Position numbers and translations under genes: made by a program. 64,000 bases of DNA, from the NCBI GenBank assembly GCA_035518375.1, contig DATIXQ010000004.1, positions 1 to 64,000 of the forward strand, given 5' to 3'. The stretch comes from DATJLY01 sp035518375. Lineage in GTDB: Bacteria; Pseudomonadota; Alphaproteobacteria; ATCC43930; CGMCC-115725. Shown here piece by piece: positions 1 to 7,825 of the stretch (positions are counted from its first letter, which is position 1; each line of letters starts with the position of its first letter). The notes beneath the pieces are model-generated. The model was not told the DNA's origin. It searched no databases and saw only the letters and a program-made list of their open reading frames with translations.

Positions 1-220
1 CCTCGACATACTCGTGCAGAAAGAGCTGCAGAACGATTGCGGCTTCGAGCAGGCACGGCACCGGCGCCACGAACTTGCCGAGGACGAGGCGGAACGGATG
101 AAGAGCGGGCTCGGGCGTCGCGTTCGGCCCGATTTCGGCGAGCCGCCGGCTCGCCTCCGCCTGAGTGAGGCCGGCCGGCAATCCTGTCTGATGCGCTTGC
201 AATCTCGCGCCACCGATCAC
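1..220 (-). CDS. P-type H+-transporting ATPase, N-terminal fragment (cut by window edge)
   Basis: On the minus strand an open frame starts at a GTG at 218-220 and runs off the left edge. The roughly 73 visible residues contain GLTQAEASRRLAEIGPNA followed by FVAPVPCLLEAAIVLQLFL. These are the cation-ATPase N-terminal domain and the start of TM1 as found in plasma-membrane-type (P3A) proton ATPases. In that family the protein pumps H+ out across the inner membrane at the cost of ATP. An in-frame stop at 284-286 limits the 5' end; a TTG at about 246 is the only other likely start, and neither has a strong ribosome site. It lies 70 bp downstream of two small genes on the same strand and could share their transcript. 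The phosphorylation site (DKTGT) is outside the window. Confidence 0.8.
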   Translation of the reverse strand, partial: MIGGARLQAHQTGLPAGLTQAEASRRLAEIGPNATPEPALHPFRLVLGKFVAPVPCLLEAAIVLQLFLHEYVE

Positions 221-290
221 AGAAAACTCGCGAGCAAAATTTAGCAACTGCAGCCGGATCGGTCTCGGGTCGCGGTCAGCAGTTCAGGAC

Positions 291-467
291 TTAGGCCGCA
301 CGCAACCGCACCAGCACGTGGATCTGGCTGCCGGCGGGCTCGACCAATGCCGACCAGCGGCCGTTCTCCCAGCCGCGGGGCATGCAGAGAAATCCGCGCG
401 ACGTCAGGTAGTCATAGGCATTGCGATACGAGGGAAAGCTGCGATTGATCTCGGCTTTGCAGGTCAT
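291..467 (-). CDS. small hypothetical protein, 58 aa
   Basis: A 58-residue frame from ATG at 465-467 to TAA at 291-293. The protein starts MTCKAEINRSFPSYRNAYDY, has a central aromatic/Arg stretch (RGWENGRW), two cysteines and no membrane segment. AAAGAG lies 8 nt upstream of the ATG as a plausible ribosome site. It starts 12 nt after the stop of the 69-aa gene at 480-689, so the two are very likely co-transcribed and read towards the proton ATPase gene. I do not recognise the family. The compact composition and good start signal argue for a real gene. Confidence 0.6.
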   Translation of the reverse strand: MTCKAEINRSFPSYRNAYDYLTSRGFLCMPRGWENGRWSALVEPAGSQIHVLVRLRAA

Positions 468-479
468 GGCCGCGCTCTT

Positions 480-689
480 TCAGCTCGCCAGGCGGTTGAC
501 GAAGGCAAGATGCGCCGAGCGCGTGGGCGTACGGCAGCGGCAGCCGATTTTCAGAAGCTCGCCGCGCTCGGTCTTGAGCGCTTGCAGAAGCGAGGCGCGC
601 GAGCCGTCGCACGGTCCGCCTTCGATCACGGCGATCGCGGTCTCGATCCGGTGCAGTTCGCGATCGTCACGGCTCCTGAGCTCTCGCAT
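480..689 (-). CDS. small hypothetical protein, 69 aa
   Basis: Starts at ATG 687-689, with GGGAG 7 nt upstream (a TTG at 708-710 lacks such a site), and stops with TGA at 480-482. The product begins MRELRSRDDRELHRIETAIA and carries a basic C-terminal half with a CRC motif (KIGCRCRTPTRS). No signal peptide or membrane segment is visible, and I do not recognise the family. It is the first gene of a probable minus-strand operon (480-689, 291-467, then the H+-ATPase). About 93 bp upstream of its ATG lies a CATACG/CTTACG element matching one in front of the fixK-like gene, so it may answer to the same oxygen-sensing input. Confidence 0.6.
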   Translation of the reverse strand: MRELRSRDDRELHRIETAIAVIEGGPCDGSRASLLQALKTERGELLKIGCRCRTPTRSAHLAFVNRLAS

Positions 690-781
690 ATTCGATCTCC
701 CTGCTCGCAAGTGCCGGACGGCTTTCGCCCGTCCGCGCGCAAAGAGGTACTGCGCTTTTGCGCGGCCGGAAATTCGGGATT

Positions 782-804
782 ATGCGTAAGTAATTGCGCG
801 TATG
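782..804 (-). promoter_or_regulatory. putative FixJ-type operator, copy 1
   Basis: Read on the minus strand this is CATACG, nine bases, CTTACG, then CAT. A second copy (4901-4923, plus strand) has the same two hexamers with the same spacing, and 14 of 22 bases agree. Copy 1 is about 90 bp upstream of the ATG of the small-gene operon; copy 2 is about 75-95 bp upstream of fixK. Two-half-site elements of this kind (TACGTA-like ends around a C/T-rich centre) resemble what I recall of FixJ response-regulator sites in rhizobia. That assignment is inference. Confidence 0.4.
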
Positions 805-862
805 GCGCGTGCCGGCGCGCGGCGCAGGCTCACCCGCGTCGGGGGGGGCGGCCTCGCCGCGG

Positions 863-1687
863 TTATTCGCGGTTCTCGCCGCCATGGGCGCTAAGCCCGC
901 GCCTGACGAGCGTTTGCCATGCCTCCTCGGCCGTATCCGCGAAATCGAAGAGCGCGCAATCTTCGGCGCTCACCATCTCTTCTTCGGTCAAGGCCGCGAA
1001 GTTCACGACCTTGCGCCAATACTCGCGGCCGAAGAGCACGATCGGGATTTTGGGGGCTTTCCCGGTTTGCACCAGGTTCAAGATCTCGAACAGCTCGTCG
1101 AAGGTTCCGAAGCCGCCGGGGAACACGACAAGCGCATTGGCCCGCATGGCGAGATGCATCTTGCGCATCGCGAAATAGTGGAATTGGAAGGTGAGCTCAG
1201 GCGTGGTGTAAGGATTCGGCTCTTGCTCGGACGGCAGCGTGATGTTGAACCCGATGCTGGGCGCACCGCTTTCGAGCGCACCGCGGTTCGCCGCTTCCAT
1301 GATCCCGGGGCCGCCGCCCGTGGCGATCACATTGTCGCGCCAGCGATGATGCGGAGCGAAAGCGCCGCCGCGTTCGGAGGCGATCCGGCCGAATTCGCGC
1401 GCCGCCGTGTAATAGCGCGAACGCTCAGCCAGCGTTTCGGCGCGCCGCCGCTCGTCCTCGCTCTGCGCCGAGGCCCGGGCGGCCTCGACCATCTCCGGCG
1501 AGGGCGTGCGCGCGCTGCCGAACACCACGACCGTCGAGCGGATGCCCCAGTCGCGCAGCAGCAGCTCCGCCTTCGCATATTCGAGCGCGAAGCGGATGTC
1601 CCGCATCTCGTCGCGCAACAGGAATTCCGTGTCCTCGACAGGAAGAATGTAGCTGCGGGATTGCTTCTGCGGCGCGTTGCCTGGCAT
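863..1687 (-). CDS. LOG-family (TIGR00730) nucleotide-processing protein
   Basis: 274 aa with a Rossmann-like fold of the LOG/lysine-decarboxylase-like family. The two signature loops are clear: GGGPGIMEAANRG at about 124-136 and PGGFGTFDELFE at about 190-201. In characterised relatives these form the active site of a cytokinin-riboside or purine-nucleotide 5'-monophosphate phosphoribohydrolase that releases the free base. Here the substrate is unknown; a role in nucleotide turnover under stress is a guess. The ATG at 1687 is preferred over an upstream start at 1741 because GAGGT lies 6 nt before it and because 1741 falls inside a terminator-like hairpin. A FixK-like box lies at 1805-1818. 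The gene follows ftsH on the same strand. Confidence 0.85.
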   Translation of the reverse strand: MPGNAPQKQSRSYILPVEDTEFLLRDEMRDIRFALEYAKAELLLRDWGIRSTVVVFGSARTPSPEMVEAARASAQSEDERRRAETLAERSRYYTAAREFGRIASERGGAFAPHHRWRDNVIATGGGPGIMEAANRGALESGAPSIGFNITLPSEQEPNPYTTPELTFQFHYFAMRKMHLAMRANALVVFPGGFGTFDELFEILNLVQTGKAPKIPIVLFGREYWRKVVNFAALTEEEMVSAEDCALFDFADTAEEAWQTLVRRGLSAHGGENRE

Positions 1688-1700
1688 CAAGCACCTCGGG

Positions 1701-1739
1701 AAAGAAAAAGGCCCCGTCGAGGGGGATATCGACGGGGCC
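1701..1739 (-). terminator. intrinsic terminator / possible leader attenuator
   Basis: On the minus strand there is a perfect 11-bp stem (GGCCCCGTCGA / TCGACGGGGCC) with an 8-nt loop, followed at once by TTTTTCTTT. This is a textbook Rho-independent terminator for ftsH, which ends at 1810. The U-tract ends only 13 nt before the LOG-family ATG at 1687, so a transcript started from the FixK-like box at 1805-1818 would have to read through it. Confidence 0.85.
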
Positions 1740-1804
1740 ATAGGGAGGGACGTCGCGCAACCGCGCGACAGGTATTTCCTAGCCGATTTGGCGCGCCGCC
1801 GGCC

Positions 1805-1818
1805 TTGATCTAGATCAC
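1805..1818 (-). promoter_or_regulatory. FNR/FixK-like box upstream of the LOG-family gene
   Basis: TTGATCTAGATCAC on the plus strand matches the TTGAT-N4-ATCAA consensus except for the last base. It overlaps the ftsH stop codon. Centred at 1811.5, a class II arrangement would put transcription start near 1770, with a weak -10 (TAGGAA, minus strand, 1776-1781). The LOG gene starts at 1687. Confidence 0.5.
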
Positions 1819-3672
1819 TCCGCTGGCTGCGTTCGAGCCTTTCTGCAGGGGCAGGAGAGGCTGAAGCGGCTCCGACGCTATGATCTCGTTGAGCTCGCGC
1901 TCGGTCAAGGTTTCGCGCTCGAGCAGGAGCCGCGCGCCGCGCTCCAGCGTCTTGCGGCGGTCCTGAAGGATTCCGGACGCCTTGTCGAAGGCTTCCCGGG
2001 TGATCCGCTGAACGGCCGCATCGATGGTCCGCGCGGTCTCCTCGCTGAAGTCGCGTTCGTGAAACTCTGCCGGCGTTCCGAGGAAGGGCGAGCGCTTCTC
2101 GTAGACGACGTTGCCGAGCTTTTCTTCCATGCCGTACTGCATGACGATGGAGCGCGCGATATCGGTCACCTTGGCAAGGTCGTCAGCCGCGCCGGTGGAC
2201 AGTTCGCCGAAGACGAGCCGTTCCGCGGCGCGTCCGCCCAGGAGCACGGCCATTTTGTTGGCCAGCTCCTCGCGCGTCATGAGATATCGGTCCTCGGTCG
2301 GACGCTGGATCGTGTAGCCGAGCGCGCCTATGCCGCGCGGGATGATCGAGACCTTGTGTACGATATCGCTGCCTGGCAACGACATCGCTACGAGCGCATG
2401 GCCCATCTCGTGAAAGGCGACGGCCTCGCGCTCGTGCGGATTGAGGATACGGTTGCGCTTCTCCAATCCGGCGACGATCCGTTCCACCGCGGCGGTGAAA
2501 TGCGCCATCGTGACGTCCGCAGCATCGGCGCGCGTTGCAACGAGCGCCGCCTCGTTGACGAGGTTGGCGATATCGGCGCCGGTGAAGCCGGGCGTGAGTT
2601 CGGCAACGCCCTCCGCCGTGACATCGGCAGCGCAGCGGATGCGTTTCAGGTAGATGGCGGCGATCTGCGCGCGGCCCTTGCGGTCCGGGCGGTCTACCAG
2701 GACCTGACGGTCGAAGCGGCCGGCGCGCAGGAGCGCCGGGTCCAGAATCTCCGGGCGGTTGGTTGCGGCGAGGAGCACGAGGCCGCTGCGCGAATCGAAC
2801 CCGTCAAGCTCGGACAAGAGCTGATTGAGGGTCTGTTCCTTCTCGTCATGGCCGCCGATGCCCGGGAACGCGCCACGCGCGCGGCCCAGCGCGTCGAGCT
2901 CGTCGATGAAGATGATCGCCGGCGCCTTGGCGCGGGCCTGCTCGAAGAGATCGCGGACCCGCGCGGCGCCGACGCCGACGAACATCTCGACGAACTCCGA
3001 GCCGTTGATCGAGAAGAACGGCACGCCCGCCTCACCCGCGACCGCGCGCGCGAGCAGCGTCTTTCCCGTTCCCGGCGGGCCGACGAGGAGAACCCCCTTT
3101 GGGATGCGGGCGCCGAGCCGGCCGTATTGCTCCGGGTTCTTGAGGAAGGCGACGATCTCCTTGAGATCGTCCTTTGCCTCGTCGACGCCGGCCACGTCGG
3201 CGAACGTCACCTTGGTATCCGTCTCCACATAGACCTTGGCGTTGCTTCGGCCGATGGACATGAGCCCGCCGCCCATGCCACCGCCCGCCGCCATACGGCG
3301 AAAAACGAAAACCCAGATCGCGAGGAAGAACAGCGCCGGAACGATCCAGGACAACAAATCGCGGACGAAGCCGGTGTCCGGCGTTCCGGTGACGGTCACG
3401 TTGTACTTCGCCAGCTCGTTCGCGAACGCCGGATCGACACGGTCGGTCTGGAATCGCGATCGTCCGTCTGGTAGCGCTTCCTTGAATTTGCCCGACAGCG
3501 CGTGATCCGAAACGACGACTTCCGCAATGTTGCCGTCGTGCAAGTAGGCCTCGAACTGGCTATAGGGAATGGACTCGACTTGCGTACCCATCGAAATGAG
3601 GTACTGAAGGAACAGCACGGCCAAGATGGCTGCGATCACGTACCAGATATGAAACGCCGTTTCCCGCTGCAT
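1810..3672 (-). CDS. ftsH: ATP-dependent zinc metalloprotease FtsH (paralogue 1)
   Basis: 620 aa membrane-anchored AAA+ protease that degrades misfolded and selected regulatory proteins at the inner membrane. TM segments lie at about 8-27 and 105-124 and flank the small periplasmic domain. Walker A GPPGTGKT is at 198-205 and Walker B IIFIDELD at 253-260. The zinc motif is HEMGH at 421-425 (the usual second residue pair is AG). Length is normal for the family. ATG 3672 (MQRETAFHIWYV) is chosen over GTG 3711. The FixK-like box at 3730-3743 would start transcription near 3695, between the two, and the hydrophobic segment then sits where FtsH has it. A terminator follows at 1701-1739. A second FtsH lies at 18831-20642. 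Confidence 0.95.
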   Translation of the reverse strand: MQRETAFHIWYVIAAILAVLFLQYLISMGTQVESIPYSQFEAYLHDGNIAEVVVSDHALSGKFKEALPDGRSRFQTDRVDPAFANELAKYNVTVTGTPDTGFVRDLLSWIVPALFFLAIWVFVFRRMAAGGGMGGGLMSIGRSNAKVYVETDTKVTFADVAGVDEAKDDLKEIVAFLKNPEQYGRLGARIPKGVLLVGPPGTGKTLLARAVAGEAGVPFFSINGSEFVEMFVGVGAARVRDLFEQARAKAPAIIFIDELDALGRARGAFPGIGGHDEKEQTLNQLLSELDGFDSRSGLVLLAATNRPEILDPALLRAGRFDRQVLVDRPDRKGRAQIAAIYLKRIRCAADVTAEGVAELTPGFTGADIANLVNEAALVATRADAADVTMAHFTAAVERIVAGLEKRNRILNPHEREAVAFHEMGHALVAMSLPGSDIVHKVSIIPRGIGALGYTIQRPTEDRYLMTREELANKMAVLLGGRAAERLVFGELSTGAADDLAKVTDIARSIVMQYGMEEKLGNVVYEKRSPFLGTPAEFHERDFSEETARTIDAAVQRITREAFDKASGILQDRRKTLERGARLLLERETLTERELNEIIASEPLQPLLPLQKGSNAASGVI

Positions 3673-3729
3673 GGTCGCGTCCGGCCCGATTGAGCCGGAC
3701 GAGCATTTCACCTCCGGGAGGCTGTCACA

Positions 3730-3743
3730 TTGCGCCAGATCAA
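3730..3743. promoter_or_regulatory. FNR/FixK-like box between ftsH and the E2-like gene
   Basis: TTGCGCCAGATCAA has an intact ATCAA half-site and a weaker left half; the hsp20 promoter has the nearly identical TTGCGCTGGATCAA. Placed at -41.5 it would give a start near 3778 for the plus gene (GTG 3796) and near 3695 for ftsH (ATG 3672). Leaders of about 20 nt result in both directions. Confidence 0.45.
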
Positions 3744-3795
3744 GGAGCAGAGACCCTTTCGGCAGTAATCGATAAAGGCGGAAAGGAAGGTCGCG

Positions 3796-4449
3796 GTGGC
3801 GAGAGAGAGCGAGAGGGCGACGCTATCGGACGATGCGGACGTCGAAGCCTGGTGGACCGCGGATGCGGATGTGACCGGCCGTCTCGTCGCCGCGATCGCC
3901 TTCGGTTGCGCACGGGCGCCCGCGCTCAATGCCCGCATCGATCCTGCCCTCGGGCGGTTCGAGCGCCTGCGTTCTGTCGACATCGGTGTCGTGGTGGATA
4001 CGGCGCAGGGAGCGGTCATTCCGGTCCTGTGCGATATCGCTCACACCTCGGTCGTCGAAATTCGCCGCCGCCTCACCGAGTTGCGCAAGCTCGTCGCGAG
4101 CGGGCCGTGCGCGCCGAGCATCACATTCGTCAATTTCGGTAAGGTCGCCGGCCGGTATGCGGAGCTTCCGGTGCCCCCGGACCAAGCCGGACTGGTCGCG
4201 GCCGGCCAGGTCTTTCTCCGGGCGACCGAAAAAGATGGGCATGTCGTTCAGCACCACATGCTGCCGCTATCGGTGAGCTTCGATCTGCGCGCGTGCGGCG
4301 TGGGTGACGCCGCCACCTTTCTCGCGGCGATGAAGGCGGACCTGGCGAAGCCGGAGTTGCCGTTGACACGAGGCTGGCGCGCGCAGGCAAATGAAGCGGC
4401 GCCGGACGAGGGGCCGCGAAACGCTCGCTCGCCGCGTGGGAGAACCTGA
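3796..4449 (+). CDS. stand-alone 2-oxoacid dehydrogenase E2-type acyltransferase domain, likely inactive
   Basis: 217 aa that resemble only the catalytic domain of dihydrolipoamide acyltransferases (CAT-like fold). VDIGVVVDTAQGAVIPVL at 61-78 corresponds to the conserved VAV-x-PxGLxxPV stretch, and VNFGKVAG to the SNLG loop. There is no lipoyl or E3-binding domain. The catalytic signature DHRxxDG reads DLRACGVGD at 163-171, so the essential histidine is replaced by Leu. Ordinary acyl transfer is therefore unlikely, and a structural or regulatory role is possible. GTG start with AAGGAAGG 5 nt upstream. The stop overlaps the next ATG (TGATG), so translation is coupled to the small membrane protein. 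A FixK-like box precedes it. Confidence 0.75.
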   Translation: MARESERATLSDDADVEAWWTADADVTGRLVAAIAFGCARAPALNARIDPALGRFERLRSVDIGVVVDTAQGAVIPVLCDIAHTSVVEIRRRLTELRKLVASGPCAPSITFVNFGKVAGRYAELPVPPDQAGLVAAGQVFLRATEKDGHVVQHHMLPLSVSFDLRACGVGDAATFLAAMKADLAKPELPLTRGWRAQANEAAPDEGPRNARSPRGRT

Positions 4450-4850
4450 TGTCGGAACGTACGATCTTTCTCAGCCGGCTCATCGGCCTCTATGCCCTCA
4501 TTGTTTCCATCTCGATGCTGTTCCACAGAGCGGCCATCATCGAGACCGCGTCGGAGCTGGCGAAGGCACCGCCGCTTCTCTTCATCGGCGGATTGTTCGC
4601 GCTGCTCGCAGGCATCGCGATGGTGCTTCTGCATAATTCGTGGTCCGGCGGCCTTCTGCCGGTGGTCGTGACGCTGGTGGGGTGGGGCGTCCTGATCCGC
4701 GGGATCGTCATGGTCTTCATCTCCCCGGAGGGTGCCTCAACCGTGTTCGAGGCGCTGCATTTCGGCAGCCTCTACTACCTCTACGCCGCGATTCCCTTCG
4801 TCCTCGGGGTCTATCTGACCTTCGCGGGCTTCACCGCGGATCGCGCCTAA
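4449..4850 (+). CDS. small integral membrane protein, 133 aa
   Basis: Four predicted membrane segments (about 8-26, 41-60, 69-90 and 107-127) cover most of the chain, with short charged loops. The family is not recognised. ATG 4449 overlaps the stop of the E2-like gene and has GGGAGAA 5 nt upstream, so the two genes form a coupled pair, probably under the FixK-like box at 3730-3743. The next gene, the regulator at 4998, has its own upstream region. Confidence 0.75.
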   Translation: MSERTIFLSRLIGLYALIVSISMLFHRAAIIETASELAKAPPLLFIGGLFALLAGIAMVLLHNSWSGGLLPVVVTLVGWGVLIRGIVMVFISPEGASTVFEALHFGSLYYLYAAIPFVLGVYLTFAGFTADRA

Positions 4851-4900
4851 GTGCTTATCTACAAAGGACGATTCTGATCGCCCCGCAAGCGCAAGGCGCG

Positions 4901-4923
4901 CATACGTAGACCCCCTTACGTAC
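4901..4923 (+). promoter_or_regulatory. putative FixJ-type operator upstream of fixK-like gene, copy 2
   Basis: CATACGTAGACCCCCTTACG followed by TAC: two TACGTA half-sites whose starts are 14 bp apart, around a C-rich centre. It lies 75-97 bp before the ATG of the fixK-like gene at 4998, a suitable place for an activator of that promoter. It shares both hexamers and spacing with 782-804. FixJ assignment is from memory of rhizobial sites and is not verified. Confidence 0.45.
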
Positions 4924-4997
4924 TATCCCGAATTTTGCCGCGGCCGCTCCCGGGGTACTCCTCACGGCAGATCATCGCTCACAGGGGAGACCGCCCG

Positions 4998-5684
4998 ATG
5001 CCCGCCAACCTCCAGCTCCAGATAGCCCCATCGACCTCCCGGGCGCAGCCGCCGGTTCGCAAGGCGCCGGATGAGTTCGCGGCGCTCGACCGGCTTGGCT
5101 CGGTGGTGTCGCTGCAGCGCGAAGCCGTCCTCTTTCACGAGAGCGACTCGGCCGAGCATTACTTCAAGGTGGTGACCGGGGCCGTTCGCTGCTGCAAGTT
5201 CCTGGCCGACGGGCGGCGCCATGTCAGCGAATTCTATCTTCCCGGCGATTTCATCGGGCTCGATGCCGAGTCGGCATATCAGTTCACCGCCGAGGCCGTC
5301 ACCGAGACCACGGTCGTGCGCTACACGCGGCGGAGCGTCGAGGCGCTTGCCGCGCAGGAACCCCGCTTCGGGCGCCGTCTCCTCAGCATCGCCTGCCACG
5401 GTCTTTCTGCCGCGCAGCAGAAGCTCGTGCTGCTCGGCCGCAAGACGGCTGAGGAGCGGATTGCGACCTTCCTGCTCGACATCGCGGATCGCTGTGGCGA
5501 GACCGAGTGTGTGTCGCTGCCGATGAGCCGGACCGACATCGGCGATCACCTGGGCCTCACGATGGAGACGGTGAGCCGCGGGCTGAGCCATCTCAAGAGC
5601 GAGGGCGTCATCGCGCTCGAGAGCAGCCACAAGATCCGCATCCGTGACCGTGACGTGCTCGAAGAGATCGCGGACGCCGCCTGA
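4998..5684 (+). CDS. fixK: Crp/Fnr-family transcriptional regulator, FixK type
   Basis: 228 aa with a cyclic-nucleotide-binding-like beta-barrel (about 30-130), a dimerisation helix and a C-terminal winged helix. The recognition helix reads METVSRGLSHLK at 189-200. The E-x-x-S-R pattern (E190, S193, R194) is that of FNR/FixK proteins that read TTGA half-sites. The N-terminal cysteine cluster of oxygen-sensing FNR is absent (Cys only at 65, 66, 133, 166 and 171), so it should be FixK-like and depend on upstream control. ATG 4998 has AGGGGAGA about 6 nt upstream; an earlier start at 4935 has none. It is the best candidate regulator of the TTGA-N6-TCAA boxes in this region. An MFS gene follows 35 bp later. 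Confidence 0.85.
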   Translation: MPANLQLQIAPSTSRAQPPVRKAPDEFAALDRLGSVVSLQREAVLFHESDSAEHYFKVVTGAVRCCKFLADGRRHVSEFYLPGDFIGLDAESAYQFTAEAVTETTVVRYTRRSVEALAAQEPRFGRRLLSIACHGLSAAQQKLVLLGRKTAEERIATFLLDIADRCGETECVSLPMSRTDIGDHLGLTMETVSRGLSHLKSEGVIALESSHKIRIRDRDVLEEIADAA

Positions 5685-5719
5685 CGAAGCCCTGCGATGC
5701 CGCGTGGACGGGAAGGTAA

Positions 5720-7021
5720 ATGCGCGGCTCCGATCGCCAGCGCGTACGGGGCCAATTCATCGCGCGGCTTCACGAGGCGATTTTGGTGCGCGCGAAAGCC
5801 GAGAAGAGCGCTTTTGCCGAATCGTTTGATCTTTTTCTAACGCGGCGTTTTGGCACTTTCACGGCCGCGAGCCTCCTGTCGAACCTGGGAACCTGGGCGC
5901 AACAAGTCGCCGAGCCTTGGCTGCTGCTGGGGCTCGGCGCGTCGCCGTTCCTCATCGGCCTCGATTCCTTCGCCATGGCGGCGCCTGTCTGGGCTCTGAC
6001 GGTGCTCGGCGGAATTCTGGCCGACCGGACCGACCGCCGCCGCCTCATCGCCGCGTGCCAGACGGTGCAGATGCTATGCCCGGCGTGTCTCGTTGTGCTG
6101 ATCATGACTGGTGCGGTCCAGCCATGGATGGTGATCGGCCTATCGGTTGTCGTCGGCGTGACGGACGCGCTCTCGATGCCGGCGTTTCAGACGATCGTGC
6201 CTTCGATCGTCGAGCCCCGGCAAATCCCGACGGCCCTGGCGCTCAACGCGACGCAGTTCAATCTTTCGCGCATCATAGGCCCCGCGATTGCCGGCATCCT
6301 CATGGCGACGCTCGGGGCAGTCGGTTGTTTCGAGCTCAACACCGCGTCATACCTTCCCTTTATCTGGGTGGCTCTCTGGATCCTTCCGCGCGGTCCGCGT
6401 CCGAAGCCGCGCGATGAAGTCCCCGACGAGCGTCTCTTCGCAGGTATCCGCGAGGTCACGCAGTCGCCATATCTTCGCGGCGCGCTCGCAACGGTCCTCC
6501 TGACCGGCGTATTTTGCGGCCCCTTGATCGTCTTTTGCCCCGTTCTCGTGAAGGCGGCGCTGCACGGCGATGCGAGCGATTTCAGTATTGCCATAGGCGC
6601 GTTCGGGGTGGGCGGGCTGTGCGGGGCCATAGCGCTTCTCGGCATTCCCACCGATCGCGACCGGCGACGAATGACCACGTACCTTGCGATCGGATATGGC
6701 GCATTGGTCGTGATGGCATCGCTCGTCCCCTGGCTGTCGGGATTGCCCGTTCTTCTCGCGCTAGCGGGCATGGCGATGACGATCAGCAACACATCGGCGA
6801 ACACGTTGCTTCAATCCGCCACCCCGCCGGAGCTCCGCGGTCAAACGGTAAGCCTCTACATGCTTGCGATCCGGGGCGGCGCGTCGTTCGGCGCCCTCAT
6901 CACCGGCGCGACTGTTGGGTTGTTCGGAGTCCGAGAGGCGCTTCTCGTCAACGGCATTCTTGCGATCGCGGCGCAGGTCGCGCTCGCGGCTCACTGGTTT
7001 CGCGCGCCGAGCGTTCGATAG
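5720..7021 (+). CDS. MFS transporter, EntS/MFS_3-like
   Basis: 433 aa with about 12 membrane segments after a 40-residue cytoplasmic leader. The motif GGILADRTDRRRL after TM2 is the MFS motif A loop. The general pattern (SNLGTWAQQVAEPWLLL at the start, RGQTVSLYML late) is that of the MFS_3 group of exporters such as EntS. Substrate is unknown. ATG with GGGAAGGT about 5 nt upstream. It starts 35 bp after the fixK-like gene and is probably co-transcribed. It ends directly against the convergent USP-like gene, with no gap and no terminator hairpin seen between. Confidence 0.85.
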   Translation: MRGSDRQRVRGQFIARLHEAILVRAKAEKSAFAESFDLFLTRRFGTFTAASLLSNLGTWAQQVAEPWLLLGLGASPFLIGLDSFAMAAPVWALTVLGGILADRTDRRRLIAACQTVQMLCPACLVVLIMTGAVQPWMVIGLSVVVGVTDALSMPAFQTIVPSIVEPRQIPTALALNATQFNLSRIIGPAIAGILMATLGAVGCFELNTASYLPFIWVALWILPRGPRPKPRDEVPDERLFAGIREVTQSPYLRGALATVLLTGVFCGPLIVFCPVLVKAALHGDASDFSIAIGAFGVGGLCGAIALLGIPTDRDRRRMTTYLAIGYGALVVMASLVPWLSGLPVLLALAGMAMTISNTSANTLLQSATPPELRGQTVSLYMLAIRGGASFGALITGATVGLFGVREALLVNGILAIAAQVALAAHWFRAPSVR

Positions 7022-7825
7022 CTATTTTACGAGAAGCGTGTCGGCATGCACGTCGTCGAGCTTGGCACCGGCAGATGCCGCGTGCAGGACGACAATCCCG
7101 GGCTTGCGCTGGGCGATGGTCTGCGCCAGCGCGGATGGGGCTTCGTCGAGGACGACCCGCTTGATGCGTGCCCGCTGTCCGGCCGAGAAATGACCGGCAA
7201 TTGCCTCGTCGAGCTCACGCAACGCGGCGTTTGTCCCCGCCAGAGCAATGTCGTCCTCGCCGTCGGTGATGGCCGCGCCCGCGGCCAGGACGCGATCGCG
7301 TGCGGCCTTGTCGGCCGGAAGCGCGACGAGAATTCCACGGCCGCCGTGGCGCCGGCCCTTGAGCAGGACCGTACCCGGAAACGCAAAAGGGCTCTTGTCC
7401 CAGGCCGAATGCGGCCGCCAGGCGCCAGAGAAAGCGCGCGCGGCAGCCTCAATGACGAGGATGTCGCCCTCTTCGGACGGAAATCGCGCGGCCGAGGGCA
7501 GATCGCGGATCGTGCCGAAGCTCCAATCCAACCCGTGCTCGCTTGCCGCCTGCGACAGCTCGCGCCGCATCGCCGATCCGAGTGCCGAGGCCAAGCGCGC
7601 CATGTGTCCGGCCGTGAGACCTTCGGGGTTCGCCGTGGAGGACAGACTCACGGGACGGCCAAACGGCAAGGCGGCAAACCGATGGAGGTTTTCGTCGTCG
7701 AAGAAAACGCCGTGAAGTGCCGCGCCCCAGCGCCGGGCGAGAATTGTGGCATCGGCAACGGCAATGCGAATGTCGCACGCGGCATCGCAAACCAGCACGA
7801 CCCTGCGGAACGGACGCTCAGCCAT
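7022..7825 (-). CDS. universal-stress-protein-like protein, tandem domain
   Basis: 267 aa. The N-terminus (RRVVLVCDAACDIRIAVADATILARRWGAALHGVFF) has the strand-helix-strand start of a UspA fold. The C-terminus (KPGIVVLHAASAGAKLDD...DTLLVK) resembles the end of a second domain, but the ATP loop G-2x-G-9x-G(S/T) is not clear. I call it USP-like and not a proven UspA. The ATG at 7825 lies inside the end of the Lon-like gene, which gives an 8-nt overlap and translational coupling. It is the last gene of the five-gene minus operon that starts at 13721. Confidence 0.65.
   Translation of the reverse strand: MAERPFRRVVLVCDAACDIRIAVADATILARRWGAALHGVFFDDENLHRFAALPFGRPVSLSSTANPEGLTAGHMARLASALGSAMRRELSQAASEHGLDWSFGTIRDLPSAARFPSEEGDILVIEAAARAFSGAWRPHSAWDKSPFAFPGTVLLKGRRHGGRGILVALPADKAARDRVLAAGAAITDGEDDIALAGTNAALRELDEAIAGHFSAGQRARIKRVVLDEAPSALAQTIAQRKPGIVVLHAASAGAKLDDVHADTLLVK

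Noticed and set aside
2059..3474. Long plus-strand open frame opposite ftsH
   Set aside because: It mirrors the AAA+ coding frame, has no family motif or ribosome site and is explained by high GC at third positions.
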